Program-made: the position numbers and the translations under genes | NCBI GenBank assembly: GCA_905142475.1 | Contig: LR990730.1 | Span: forward strand, 3,658,001 to 3,722,000 | Length of the DNA: 64,000 nucleotides | Direction of reading: 5' to 3' | Origin: Xanthomonas hydrangeae | GTDB taxonomy: Bacteria > Pseudomonadota > Gammaproteobacteria > Xanthomonadales > Xanthomonadaceae | Notes under the pieces: model-generated | Told to the model about the DNA's origin: nothing | Databases searched by the model: none | The model's input: only the letters and a program-made list of their open reading frames with translations | Shown: positions 47,602-57,402 of the stretch, in pieces | How positions within the stretch are numbered: position 1 is the stretch's first letter | Layout: each line of letters begins with the position of its first letter

Positions 47602-48978
47602 TCAGCGGAACGGCATGCCGCCGCGGCCGCCCATGGCGCCCATCATGCCCTTCATGTTGCGCATCAGGCCCTTCATGCCGCCGCCGGCCAGCTTGCCCAT
47701 CATCTTTTCCATCTGCTGGTACTGCTTCATCAGCTTGTTGACGTCGGCTGGCTGCATGCCGGAGCCGCGGGCAATACGGGCGCGGCGCGAGCCGTTGAGC
47801 AGGGCCGGGTTGCGACGCTCCTTCTTGGTCATCGAATTGATGATCGCGATCATGCGCGGCACTTCCTTGCCGGTGACCTGCTGCTTGACGTTATCCGGGA
47901 TCTGGCCCATGCCCGGCAGCTTGTCCATCAGCCCATGGATGCCGCCCATGTTCTGCATCTGCTCGAGCTGTTCCTTCATGTCGTTGAGGTCGAACTTCTT
48001 GCCCTTGGCGACCTTGGCGGCGAGCTTGGCGGCCTTTTCCTGGTCGACGCTGTGCTCGACCTGCTCCACCAGCGAAAGCACGTCGCCCATGTCCAGGATG
48101 CGGCTGGCGACGCGGTCGGGATGGAACACGTCCAGGCCGTCGGTCTTTTCGCCGGTGCCGACGAACTTGATCGGCTTGCCGGTGATGTAGCGCACGCTCA
48201 GCGCGGCACCGCCACGGGCGTCGCCATCGGTCTTGGTCAGCACCACGCCGGTCAGCGGCAGCGCTTCGCCGAAGGCCTTGGCGGTGTTGGCGGCGTCCTG
48301 GCCGGTCATCGCATCGACCACGAACAGGGTTTCGGTGGGGTTGACCGCAGCGTGCAGCGCCTTGATCTCGTCCATCATCGCCGCATCGATCGCCAGGCGA
48401 CCGGCGGTATCGACCAGCAGCACGTCGACGAACGACTTGCGCGCATCGCTGATGGCGGCGCGCACGATGTCCACCGGCTTCTGCGAGGCGTCGGAGGCGA
48501 AGAACAGCACGCCGACCTGTTCGGCCAGGGTCTTGAGCTGCTCGATCGCGGCCGGGCGATAGACGTCGGCCGAGACCACCATGACCTTTTTCTTGCGCTT
48601 TTCCTTCAGGTGCTTGGCGAGCTTGCCGACCGTGGTGGTCTTGCCCGCACCCTGCAGGCCGGCCATCAGGATGATCGCCGGCGCCGGCACGTTGAGGTTG
48701 AGGTCGGTGGCCGCCGCGCCCATCACCGCAGTCAGTTCGTCGCGGACGATCTTGATCAGCGCCTGGCCCGGGGTCAGCGACTTGAGCACTTCCTGACCGA
48801 CCGCGCGCACCTTGATGCGCTCGATCAGCGCCTGCACCACCGGCAGCGCCACGTCGGCTTCGAGCAATGCGATGCGGACTTCACGGGTGGCTTCGCGGAT
48901 GTTCTCCTCGGTCAGGCGGCCGCGACCGCGCAGGCGCTCCATGGTGCCGGAGAGACGTTGGGTAAGGGACTCGAACAT
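47602..48978 (-). CDS. ffh: Signal recognition particle protein Ffh
   Basis: 458 residues from ATG 48978 (MFESLTQRLSG). The N domain is followed by the GTPase domain with GLQGAGKTT at 107-115, VDTAGRL and TKTDGDARGG. A Met-rich M domain binds SRP RNA and signal sequences, ending GGGMKGLMRNMKGMMGAMGG. It delivers nascent membrane proteins to FtsY. The ORF extending upstream to 49374 is not coding. In many gammaproteobacteria it lies directly before rpsP; here 3.5 kb separate them. Confidence 0.97.
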   Translation of the reverse strand: MFESLTQRLSGTMERLRGRGRLTEENIREATREVRIALLEADVALPVVQALIERIKVRAVGQEVLKSLTPGQALIKIVRDELTAVMGAAATDLNLNVPAPAIILMAGLQGAGKTTTVGKLAKHLKEKRKKKVMVVSADVYRPAAIEQLKTLAEQVGVLFFASDASQKPVDIVRAAISDARKSFVDVLLVDTAGRLAIDAAMMDEIKALHAAVNPTETLFVVDAMTGQDAANTAKAFGEALPLTGVVLTKTDGDARGGAALSVRYITGKPIKFVGTGEKTDGLDVFHPDRVASRILDMGDVLSLVEQVEHSVDQEKAAKLAAKVAKGKKFDLNDMKEQLEQMQNMGGIHGLMDKLPGMGQIPDNVKQQVTGKEVPRMIAIINSMTKKERRNPALLNGSRRARIARGSGMQPADVNKLMKQYQQMEKMMGKLAGGGMKGLMRNMKGMMGAMGGRGGMPFR

Positions 48979-49114
48979 GCGCAAAGGACCGCGTGAGGGG
49001 AAACGGGCGTCGATTATAGCGGCACAGGCCAATCGGCCGCCCTGCCCGACCGGGCATGCCCGCTCTTCCGATTCCCGATTCCGGCGCCAGCCCCCAGTGT
49101 GCGAAACTTCCACG

Positions 49115-49906
49115 ATGACAATCGTTCTCATCGCGTTCGCCTTGTATCTGTTGGCCACTGCGCTACTCACCCGCTCGGTGCTGCGCGATGGCAACCAGGC
49201 GCCTGCACGCTGGCTGATCCCGGCGCTGGCGGCAGTGGCGCTGCATGCCGGGTACCACGTGCTGGTGGCACTGCGCACCGCCGGCGGGCCGGACATGCAC
49301 TTCTTCGCGGCACTCTCGCTGTGCGGGCTGGGCATGGCCGCGCTGACGGCGGTGTTCGGCGGGCGCGGGCGCATGGCGGCGGTGGGCGTGGTGGTGTTCC
49401 CGCTGTCGGCGATTCTGCTGGCCTGCTATCACGCTTACGGTCACGAACCGAGCTCGGACCTGGGCTGGCGGCTGGAGCTGCACGCGTGGATGGCGTTGCT
49501 GGCCTACGCCACGCTGGGGATCGCTGCGCTGCTGGCGATCATGCTGTGGCTGCAGGAACGCGCGCTGCGCCGACGCGACTTCCACACCTGGCTGCGCGCG
49601 TTGCCGCCGTTGACCGAACTGGAGACGCTGCTGTTCCGCACGATCACGGTGGGCTTCGTGCTGCTGAGTCTGACCTTGCTGACCGGCCTGCTGTTCGTGC
49701 AGGACTTTCTGGCGCAGCGGCTGTTGCACAAGACCGTGCTCAGCATCCTGTCGTGGATCGTGTTCGGGGCGCTGCTGATCGGCCGCTGGCGCAATGGCTG
49801 GCGCGGCACCAAGGCGGTGCACTGGACGCTGACCGCAATGGTGCTGCTGGTGCTGTCGTTCTTCGGCAGCAAGTTCGTGATCGAGCTGGTGCTGGGACCG
49901 CGCTGA
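49115..49906 (+). CDS. ypjD: Inner-membrane protein, CcsA/YpjD cytochrome-c-assembly family
   Basis: 263 residues from ATG 49115, with about eight membrane segments (for example TIVLIAFALYLLATALL near the start and VHWTLTAMVLLVLSFFGSKFVI near the end). Histidines in LHAGYHVLVAL, LHAWMALLAYATLGIAALLAIMLWLQE and WRGTKAVHW occupy positions typical of the HemX/CcsA-like YpjD family. The WWD heme-handling motif of true CcsA is not evident. Its divergent position next to ffh is the conserved context. It ends 2 bases from the convergent galM gene. Confidence 0.87.
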   Translation: MTIVLIAFALYLLATALLTRSVLRDGNQAPARWLIPALAAVALHAGYHVLVALRTAGGPDMHFFAALSLCGLGMAALTAVFGGRGRMAAVGVVVFPLSAILLACYHAYGHEPSSDLGWRLELHAWMALLAYATLGIAALLAIMLWLQERALRRRDFHTWLRALPPLTELETLLFRTITVGFVLLSLTLLTGLLFVQDFLAQRLLHKTVLSILSWIVFGALLIGRWRNGWRGTKAVHWTLTAMVLLVLSFFGSKFVIELVLGPR

Positions 49907-49908
49907 TC

Positions 49909-50958
49909 TCAGGTATCCAGCGCAGCACTCACCGTGGCCCACGGCTGATCCGGGCCAGCGCTGGCGAAGTGATAGGCGATGCGGCGACGGTAGATCTCGC
50001 CGGGTCGCAGGATTGTCGACGGGAAGTTGGGGTGATTGGGCGCATCCGGGTAATCCTGCGGCTCCAGACACACGCCGCGGCCCAGGCCGGGATGATGTGC
50101 GTCCAGATGCTGGCCTTCGTAGAGTTGCACCGCCGGTGCATCGCTGGTGATGCGTAGCGCCACGCCACTGTGCGGCGAGTACAGCTCTGCAACGCAATCG
50201 GCGTCGGCTGCCAATACCAGGCATTGGTCGTAGCCTTTGCCGAGCATCACTTGTGGATGCGATGGATCGGTGTTGTCGGACAACGCGGCAGCAATGCGGA
50301 AATCGAACGGCGTGCCGGCGATCGAAGCGATCTCTCCAGTGGGAATCGATTCGGCATCCACCGGGAGATAGCGATCGGCCGGCACGCGCAGCACCTGCCG
50401 CGCGGCACTGTGATGCGGGTCGCCGGACAGGTTGAAATATGGGTGATGGGTGAGATTCAACGGGGTGGCGGCATCGCACTGCGCTTCGAAGTCCAGCTGC
50501 AGCTCGAGCCCCTCCAGTTGCAGCCGCGCACGCACCTGCAGATTACCGGGATAGCCTTCTTCGCCATCGGGCGAGTCGTAGCCGAGCAGCACCTGATCCG
50601 GCGCCTGCTCCAGCACGCGCCACACACGCCGCCCGAAGCCACGCAATCCGCCATGCAACTGGTTGCGCCCTTCGTTGGCCGCCAGCGTGTGAGTGACGCC
50701 ATCGAATGTGTAACGCGCCCCGGCGATGCGATTGCCGAAGCGACCGACCAGAATATTGAGGCTATCGCCGTCGGCCGCGTAAGCGGGCAGATCCGGCAAG
50801 GCCAACAGCAGCGGCACGACGCCCTGCGCGGTGGTCAACCGCAGCGCATGCAGGATGCCGCCATAGGTGAGCACTTCCGCCTCCAGCCCAGCCTCGCTGC
50901 GCAGCGTAAGCGCATGGACCTCAACACCGTCTGGCAACTGCCCGAATACGCGCTGCAT
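49909..50958 (-). CDS. galM: Aldose 1-epimerase (mutarotase)
   Basis: 349 residues, normal for GalM. GRFGNRIAGARYTFDG, NEGRNQLHGGLRGFGRRVW, PLNLTHHPYFNLSG (catalytic His) and GVCLEPQDYPDAPNHPNFPS (catalytic Glu) are all intact. It interconverts alpha and beta anomers of galactose and glucose for the Leloir pathway, which fits galactan use elsewhere in the window. Start ATG 50958. Single gene, minus strand. Confidence 0.94.
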   Translation of the reverse strand: MQRVFGQLPDGVEVHALTLRSEAGLEAEVLTYGGILHALRLTTAQGVVPLLLALPDLPAYAADGDSLNILVGRFGNRIAGARYTFDGVTHTLAANEGRNQLHGGLRGFGRRVWRVLEQAPDQVLLGYDSPDGEEGYPGNLQVRARLQLEGLELQLDFEAQCDAATPLNLTHHPYFNLSGDPHHSAARQVLRVPADRYLPVDAESIPTGEIASIAGTPFDFRIAAALSDNTDPSHPQVMLGKGYDQCLVLAADADCVAELYSPHSGVALRITSDAPAVQLYEGQHLDAHHPGLGRGVCLEPQDYPDAPNHPNFPSTILRPGEIYRRRIAYHFASAGPDQPWATVSAALDT

Positions 50959-51452
50959 GGATCATCCCGCCGATACTGGAAGCTGGCGAGCATAGCGGGA
51001 GAGCGCAGTCGCCGACCATGCCGATGCGCGCATCTTGACGCTAGCACTCGCTTTCCAGAGCAACTAACACCGAATGGGCGTGCAGACCGGGCTCGCCGGT
51101 GGACGAGCAGCCGCGTCTGCTACTGCAGATCTAGCCAAGTGCCACGGGTGCAGCGCCGCACTGGCAAAACAACGGTCTGACCGTTCTGGTCGACACGGGA
51201 TTGCCGGTACCGTAGCCGACCACTACACCAGCTGCCACGCCACCGCCGCTTAGCTGAGCGCGCTGCAGGGCTGGATCGATCTGCACGCAGCGGAGCCGTG
51301 AATCTGTCGATCAAGTTGCGCTGCACGAACGCGTGGTCGTGACCGCGAAGGATGGCGGCGGCTACGACATCGCCCATGGATGTTTGCAAAGCTGCGGCAA
51401 GCCAAGTACTTCAAGGTCGGCGCCGGTCCCAAGGCAGTGAGCGCGTGGCGAT
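50959..51452. other. Gene-free region between galM and the serine hydrolase
   Basis: About 490 bases. Translated fragments such as GLTVLVDTGLP and MFAKLRQAKYFKVG look protein-like but sit in different frames with stops between them. This may be a badly decayed gene; no family was recognised. Confidence 0.4.
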
Positions 51453-53132
51453 TCAGGTGTCATCTTCCCCTGTGTCCGTTCTTGTCGCCATCATTCGGCG
51501 CAGCCTCCTGTTGCTAAGAGTCAGCCCCTCTACACGGCCCTTACCATTGCTGACGAAAGTGATGGTTCCACGGCTGCTCGAGAACCGGTTGCCGCCCACC
51601 GGATCGAGGGAGATGTCATATCCACGGGGCCAGGAAAGCCGCAATCGCCCATCCACGAACGCAACGGTGTACGTCATGTCGGTCTCTTCGCTGTAATAGG
51701 TGCCGGTCAGTGCCACCAAGTCGGACTGAGCAGGCAGGGGCTCTGTGATCTTCACGAACTCCCGCGTGGTCGGCCAAAAGTCGCGCACCACCAATCGGAA
51801 ATCGCCAACCCGGCTTGAGGGTCGGTGAAAGATCCACTCGTGCGGTTGGTCGCTAGGGCGGAAGACATCGCTGCCTATCGGAACTAGACCAGAGGCTCCG
51901 GCCGGCCTCAATGCATTGTCCTTCCAGTCGAGTCGTATCAGTTCATCGGTCTGCGGGCTCCAATAGGTCCCGGCCAAGGCGGACTGCGTCTCGGGAGCCA
52001 TCCGTACAGCAGGGGCGAGGCGTGCAGGCAGATTCAAAGGCGCAAGGTAGATATCGGCTATTGCGCGGGTAATGCTTGCCGGTTCGGTCGTCGCGCCATT
52101 GCAGAGCGCGACGATCGCCAGGCGCTGATCGGGGAAAAGCAAGGCATCCGACCGAAAACCCACGTCCGCGCCGTCATGGCTGATGAGATTCAGGCCACGG
52201 TACTCGTCAAGCCGCAGTCCACCGCCATAGTTGATCCTGGTCCCGTCGCGGAGCGTGCCTGACTCCTTCATTTTTGCAATCAAGGTCTGGCCGCCGACCT
52301 GACCGTCGATCAGATTCCGTTCCCACTTCAATAAGTCGCCGACTGTTGTGAGCAGGCCGGTCGAACCGTAGTGGGTGATCGTAAGCGGGGCGAAGTCCCA
52401 GGTTGCGCTTCCATTCGGAACATAGCTCAGCGCCCTGTTTGCAACGACCTCGGTATAGCGGTCGCTGAAATGCGTGTCGCTCATGCCGAGCGGGACGAAT
52501 ATCTCGTCCTGTGCGAACTGGCGGAGCGTCTTGCCGGAAACGCGTTGGACAACGACGCCAAGAAGCGTATACGGAGCGTTGCTGTAAACCACCTCGGCGC
52601 CGGGTTCAAAGTTGAGGCCATGCTGGTGGGTCAGCGCCCAGATGACATCGGACTCCGTGTAGATGTCCGAGTCGCGCCATCCGGCCAGGTTGAGCAGTTG
52701 CCCCTGTTCTCTGAGGCCATTGGTGTGATGGATCAGGTCGCTGATGGTGATCGCGTCTGCGTAGCCAGCGAATTCCGGGATGTATTTTCGGATGCTGTCG
52801 TCGTAGGAAAGCTTTCCCCTTTCCTCCAGCAGGCCGATGGAGAAGGCTGTGAACTGCTTGGAAATCGACGCGGCATGGAAGACGGTTCCAGGGGTGATTG
52901 GCGTGGCGCTGGAGAGGTCTGCAGTCCCAAAGCCCTTGGCGTAGTCGAGGACCTCGTTCACCGAGATACCGACAGCGCACCCAGGCGTTTCTCCCGCCTT
53001 CCATTTTGAGAGGATGGCGTCCACCTGGTGGTGGCGACTGGCCACAACCGAGTCGATCCGCTCGGCTCGCGCGATCTGGGCAGATGCAGCCACTGCAAGA
53101 AATGCCGTAGCGATAGCAGCGTGCAAATGCAT
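51453..53132 (-). CDS. Serine beta-lactamase-like hydrolase
   Basis: 559 residues from ATG 53132, which begins a signal peptide (MHLHAAIATAFLAVAASAQIARA). Class C beta-lactamase/penicillin-binding fold: SISK at 89-92 (SxxK nucleophile), YSN at 183-185, and HDGADVGF in the KTG position. The C-terminal ~150 residues are a beta-rich domain seen in related D-aminopeptidase/esterase-like proteins. Likely activity is peptidase, esterase or cell-wall hydrolase rather than true antibiotic resistance. The upstream region (53133-53250) is AT-rich (TACATAAATAATCAAG). The gene uses more A/T-ending codons than its neighbours, possibly by transfer. Confidence 0.87.
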   Translation of the reverse strand: MHLHAAIATAFLAVAASAQIARAERIDSVVASRHHQVDAILSKWKAGETPGCAVGISVNEVLDYAKGFGTADLSSATPITPGTVFHAASISKQFTAFSIGLLEERGKLSYDDSIRKYIPEFAGYADAITISDLIHHTNGLREQGQLLNLAGWRDSDIYTESDVIWALTHQHGLNFEPGAEVVYSNAPYTLLGVVVQRVSGKTLRQFAQDEIFVPLGMSDTHFSDRYTEVVANRALSYVPNGSATWDFAPLTITHYGSTGLLTTVGDLLKWERNLIDGQVGGQTLIAKMKESGTLRDGTRINYGGGLRLDEYRGLNLISHDGADVGFRSDALLFPDQRLAIVALCNGATTEPASITRAIADIYLAPLNLPARLAPAVRMAPETQSALAGTYWSPQTDELIRLDWKDNALRPAGASGLVPIGSDVFRPSDQPHEWIFHRPSSRVGDFRLVVRDFWPTTREFVKITEPLPAQSDLVALTGTYYSEETDMTYTVAFVDGRLRLSWPRGYDISLDPVGGNRFSSSRGTITFVSNGKGRVEGLTLSNRRLRRMMATRTDTGEDDT

Positions 53133-53480
53133 GGCATTGCTCCTGAAGCTGGCTTGGATCGAACGAAATCGGAGTCGATGCCTCCCGTGCATTACACTAC
53201 ATAAATAATCAAGCGCATTGTTGTGCGTTTTGTTACCCCATATTCGCATTGGATTAGACGCATCAGGAAGGGAGCTTACAAAAGCCCCTCTGATGGCGCT
53301 TCTTCAGCGATGCGCCGACGCAGTTGGACCTTGAATCTGTGCATGGCGGGGCTCCTGCGAGCTGCGGCGATGCAGCCATTGGCGCAGACATCGGCCCTTG
53401 CACGTAATACGCTGGCGCCATGCCTGCCGATCTGGCAGTGCGTGAACGACTCGACCAACCCGCACAGGAGCGCCAAGCCG

Positions 53481-55064
53481 ATGCAGTGGATTTCCCTCGC
53501 GTTGCAAATCCCGCGCAGGCGGATGTTGCAATCAATCGTCGCCGCTGCATTGATAACGAACGCACTTGCCGCATCGGCTGCCGAGGTCAAGGTGAGCGGT
53601 ACGCTGCGGGCGGACCAGCCCGGTGCGCAGGTGTCGCGTCAGCTGTTCGGCCAGTTCGCCGAGCATCTGGGTACCGGCATCTATGGCGGGGTGTGGGTCG
53701 GCGAGGACTCGGCGATTCCCAACACGCGTGGCTATCGCAACGATGTGGTGGCCGCGTTGAAGGCGATCGCAGTGCCGAACATTCGCTGGCCCGGCGGCTG
53801 TTTTGCCGACGAATACCATTGGCGCGACGGCGTCGGGGCGCCGGCCAAGCGCCCGATCAGCATCAATACGCACTGGGGCGGCGTGGAAGAGTCGAACCGT
53901 TTCGGTACGCACGAGTTCATGGACTTTACCGAGCTGCTTGGGACCCAGGCGTATATCGCCGGCAACGTGGGCAATGCGGCGCCGGACGAGATTGCGCAGT
54001 GGGCCGAATACATGACCGCACCCACGCGCTCGAGCCTGGCCCAGGAGCGCCGTGCCAACGGCCGCGATGCGCCGTGGCAGGTGCCCTACTTCGGCGTGGG
54101 CAACGAGCTGTGGGGCTGCGGCGGCACTATGCGCGTGGAATATGCGGCCGACGTGTATCGGCGCTACCAGACCTTCGTCAAGGCGCCGGCCAATCAGAAG
54201 ATCCTCAAGATCGCGCCCGGCCCCAACAACGACGATTATCACTGGACCGAAGTGATGATGCGCGAGGCCGGTACGCTGATGGACGGCCTGAGCCTGCACT
54301 ACTACACCGTGCCTGGTGGCTGGCCACCGCGCGCATCGTCTACCAATTTCGATGAAGCCGCCTGGATCGATACGCTGTCGCGCACGCTGGTGATGGACGA
54401 GCTGATCACCAAACACAGCGCGATCATGGACCGCTACGATCCGGACAAGAAAGTGGCGCTGGTCGTGGACGAATGGGGCACATGGTACGCCGGCCTGCCC
54501 GATGCGAACCCGGGCTTTCTGCATCAGCAAAACAGCCTGCGCGATGCGCTGGTGGCGTCGTTGAATATCGATATCTTCAGCGCGCATGCCGAGCGCGTGC
54601 GCATGGCCAATATCGCGCAGATGGTCAACGTGCTGCAGGCGATGATCCTCACCGACGGCGACAAGATGGTGCTGACGCCCACCTACCACGTATTCGCGCT
54701 GTACAAGCCGTACCAGGACGCCACCTACCTGCCTCTGCAATTGCAGACGCCCGAGTACCGTCACGGCGATGTCCACGTGCCGGCCGTGCACGGCTCGGCG
54801 GTCAAGGCCAAGGATGGGCATGTGTATGTCGCGCTGACCAATCTGGATGCGAACTCGGCGGCGAACGTGAGCGTGCAGGTAGAAGGTCTGTCGCCGAGCA
54901 GCGTGGAGGGACAGATACTCACTGCGCCGACGATCACCGCGCACAACACTTTTGCCCAACCACATGCGGTGGAGCTGAAAGCGTTCAAGGGCGCGCGGGT
55001 GCAGGACACAGCGCTGCGGGTTGCGCTGCCAGCGCGATCAATTGTGATGCTGAAGCTGAAATAG
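53481..55064 (+). CDS. Alpha-L-arabinofuranosidase (GH51)
   Basis: 527 residues from ATG 53481, which follows AGGAG at 10 bases and opens a signal-peptide-like N-terminus ending near AASAAE. ATG 53523 is an alternative. The frame continues upstream without homology. GH51 marks: GQFAEHLGTGIYGGVW, RWPGGCFADEYHWRDGVG, acid/base E209 (GVGNELWG) and nucleophile E331 (VVDEWGTWY). It removes arabinose from arabinan/arabinogalactan. Functionally it complements the galactan operon but is not linked to it. It is divergent from the serine hydrolase gene. Confidence 0.93.
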   Translation: MQWISLALQIPRRRMLQSIVAAALITNALAASAAEVKVSGTLRADQPGAQVSRQLFGQFAEHLGTGIYGGVWVGEDSAIPNTRGYRNDVVAALKAIAVPNIRWPGGCFADEYHWRDGVGAPAKRPISINTHWGGVEESNRFGTHEFMDFTELLGTQAYIAGNVGNAAPDEIAQWAEYMTAPTRSSLAQERRANGRDAPWQVPYFGVGNELWGCGGTMRVEYAADVYRRYQTFVKAPANQKILKIAPGPNNDDYHWTEVMMREAGTLMDGLSLHYYTVPGGWPPRASSTNFDEAAWIDTLSRTLVMDELITKHSAIMDRYDPDKKVALVVDEWGTWYAGLPDANPGFLHQQNSLRDALVASLNIDIFSAHAERVRMANIAQMVNVLQAMILTDGDKMVLTPTYHVFALYKPYQDATYLPLQLQTPEYRHGDVHVPAVHGSAVKAKDGHVYVALTNLDANSAANVSVQVEGLSPSSVEGQILTAPTITAHNTFAQPHAVELKAFKGARVQDTALRVALPARSIVMLKLK

Positions 55065-55153
55065 CTCAATCCGCTATCGCGTCAAGAATCCGGATGCCCG
55101 GCTTGTTTTAGCGGATCCGACTACAACCTTCCAATCATTCTCTTCCGACAAAA

Positions 55154-55182
55154 AGTAAGGGGCACCCAAGGCGCCCCTTACT
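55154..55182 (-). terminator. Terminator after the metalloprotease gene
   Basis: 10-base stem (55154-55163 / 55173-55182) with a 9-base loop. On the minus strand it runs into TTTTTG, 24 bases past the protease stop. It also lies ~90 bases beyond the convergent arabinofuranosidase stop. Confidence 0.8.
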
Positions 55183-55206
55183 AAACGGTCAACTCCCGAT
55201 CAAATC

Positions 55207-57402
55207 TTAGTTGGGTTGTAGTTCCCACTTCTGATTGGCGTTACCAAGGCACTGCCACATCTGAACTCGTGCGCCATTAGTTCCACCGCCCGCAGAATCG
55301 TCAAGACACTTGCTGTTGAACTCGCTACGAATTTCACCGCGGATTCTCCAAGCTTGACCTGAACTTCCATCGCATGTGGCCATCACGACGGAGGATCCAC
55401 TGACGTTTGGATTCCCGCTTACAGTCAAGCAGGCTCCGCCAAATCCGCGAATAGACCCATTCTTACCGAGAGTCCATGTCTGGTTCTTGCTCAAGGAACA
55501 ATCCCAGATCTGCACCGGGGTCCCGGGCGTGATACCGGATGCAGCTACATCCAGGCAGCGGCCTGTCGAAACCTGAATCTGACCGGTTGTTGGCGAATAC
55601 TTCCAGATCTGATTTGCGCCACTCAAGTTATCATACAACTGCAAACGCGCACCATTTGTAGAAGATGCACCGACCACATCAAGCACCTTGCCGCCGGTTG
55701 CAATAATGGCCGAGCCATTGAAAAACCAGGCCTGATTACGAGTATTCAAGGAATCAAACAGCTGCAAACCGGCGCCATCAGCATTGCTCACACCCGCAAT
55801 GTCGAGAACCCTGTTGGCAACCGCAGTCCGAAGTGAACTACTACCACGCTGCAAGGACCATTTCTGCTGGGAAAATCCATTACACCCCCAAACCTGAATT
55901 GCGGTCCCGTTCTGGCTGGAGCCACCCGTAATATCCAGACACTTGCCCGATGGGCCGGAAATCTGGCCAGGCGAACTCAGGTCGTCAAATGGAACCGTCG
56001 GGGCGCGATACTGAATCGCCCTGGGCACAGTGATGACAAAGGAACTCTTGTTATCCGCTTCAAGCATCACACCGCAAGGCTGGCCAAAGCAACCGTAAAC
56101 AGATGGAGCAGAATATATATTAACCTCGCGCTGACCGCCAACTCCATAAGCCATGAGCGTATGAAAGCTGCCAACGTCACTACGATATCCATAATTAAAA
56201 CTGGAATCTTGACTGTTCTCACGCGTATGGCCAGATCCCAACAGATGACCTAACTCATGCCCCAACGTGGTGGAAGTGCAGTAAAAATTACCGTCTACAC
56301 CATCGGACACTTCAGCATAGGCGTAACGCGAATCTGTCGTACCGTTTCGCCAAGCGATTCCGCAGCTGTCCTGAGCGACATTAAAACGCCTAACCAGAGC
56401 AACCATATCGGCACCGAGATTTTCACGCGCCTGACGAATCGGGCGAAATGCATCGTTATAGCTGGTGACCCATGTCAACTCGTCCAGCACCTGATTATTG
56501 AGATTGTTGTCGGTGTAAGCAACCTCCATGATTCCCACCAGGCGATAGCGGGCATTGATTGCCGCATTGACGAATGCCTGATTCGCCTGCTCCACCATAT
56601 TCGTCAACACTGTTTCGACTGCCGAATCCCCACCGCGATAATCTTTGTAGCCTGTCGTATAACCCAGCAGAAGATCAATCGAGTTGGTTGCCGTGGTTCC
56701 TGCAGTGGCATTGACCTGCTCAAGATTGTTGTAACCCTGGATGATTCCGGTGGATTTCGCCTGGGGTTGCAACGTAGCCACAGAAGCCGCGAGCAGTTCG
56801 CGAGCGTCGCCTTTCCGGCTCGGTGTAGCAGCCTGCGCCGCAGACACGGAGGCCGCCATCACATAGGGACGACCATCCACGGTCGATATTTGATAGGTGC
56901 TGCCACCTACCGATCCGAGAGAACCAAACACCGCATTCTTACCGAATGTTATGACGGATTCCTCACCGACCTGCGCACCGGGAAGGCGCCCGACCCAGGT
57001 CCAGTTACCATTCTTGCCCTGCGTATGACGGACGTATTCCATCTTCAGCTGGGTGCCGTCCGGAGCTACGATACTCATGGTGCCTTCGAGCACGGCACGC
57101 AGCGCATAAGACTCGCTCAGCCGCGCAGGATAAAGGTCAAAAGGCCCTTCTTTCTGAGTAGCCTTTCGACTTTCATAACTCAGAAGGGTTCCATTATCGG
57201 GACCATCGAAATAGTTTTTATCGATGACATGCATACCGGTTGCCACCATAAGTGGTTGACCGCTGGTGGCGCCTTGCCGGGCAGCAACCGACATCTTATC
57301 TTTGCCATCATGCTGCAACGTTACCGAATGATTATTCCAGAATAAAAATCCGCCACCTGCAGATGCGATCAACGCAATAACTAACGCGCTCTTCTTTAAC
57401 AT
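55207..57402 (-). CDS. Zinc metalloprotease (peptidyl-Asp endopeptidase-like) with ricin-type lectin domains
   Basis: 731 residues from ATG 57402, with AGGGGA upstream. A signal/anchor segment occupies 3-24. A ~180-residue propeptide-like region is followed by a metzincin catalytic domain with HELGHLLGSGH at 382-392. The C-terminal ~245 residues hold six QxW motifs (QQKW, NQAW, NQIW, NQTW, GQAW, NQKW) and repeated CLDITGG/CLDVAAS-type units. These form two ricin-B beta-trefoils that bind glycans. The protease part resembles peptidyl-Asp metalloendopeptidases of this group (MEROPS M72, tentative). It is noticeably AT-richer than its neighbours, suggesting acquisition. Probably secreted. Confidence 0.87.
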   Translation of the reverse strand: MLKKSALVIALIASAGGGFLFWNNHSVTLQHDGKDKMSVAARQGATSGQPLMVATGMHVIDKNYFDGPDNGTLLSYESRKATQKEGPFDLYPARLSESYALRAVLEGTMSIVAPDGTQLKMEYVRHTQGKNGNWTWVGRLPGAQVGEESVITFGKNAVFGSLGSVGGSTYQISTVDGRPYVMAASVSAAQAATPSRKGDARELLAASVATLQPQAKSTGIIQGYNNLEQVNATAGTTATNSIDLLLGYTTGYKDYRGGDSAVETVLTNMVEQANQAFVNAAINARYRLVGIMEVAYTDNNLNNQVLDELTWVTSYNDAFRPIRQARENLGADMVALVRRFNVAQDSCGIAWRNGTTDSRYAYAEVSDGVDGNFYCTSTTLGHELGHLLGSGHTRENSQDSSFNYGYRSDVGSFHTLMAYGVGGQREVNIYSAPSVYGCFGQPCGVMLEADNKSSFVITVPRAIQYRAPTVPFDDLSSPGQISGPSGKCLDITGGSSQNGTAIQVWGCNGFSQQKWSLQRGSSSLRTAVANRVLDIAGVSNADGAGLQLFDSLNTRNQAWFFNGSAIIATGGKVLDVVGASSTNGARLQLYDNLSGANQIWKYSPTTGQIQVSTGRCLDVAASGITPGTPVQIWDCSLSKNQTWTLGKNGSIRGFGGACLTVSGNPNVSGSSVVMATCDGSSGQAWRIRGEIRSEFNSKCLDDSAGGGTNGARVQMWQCLGNANQKWELQPN

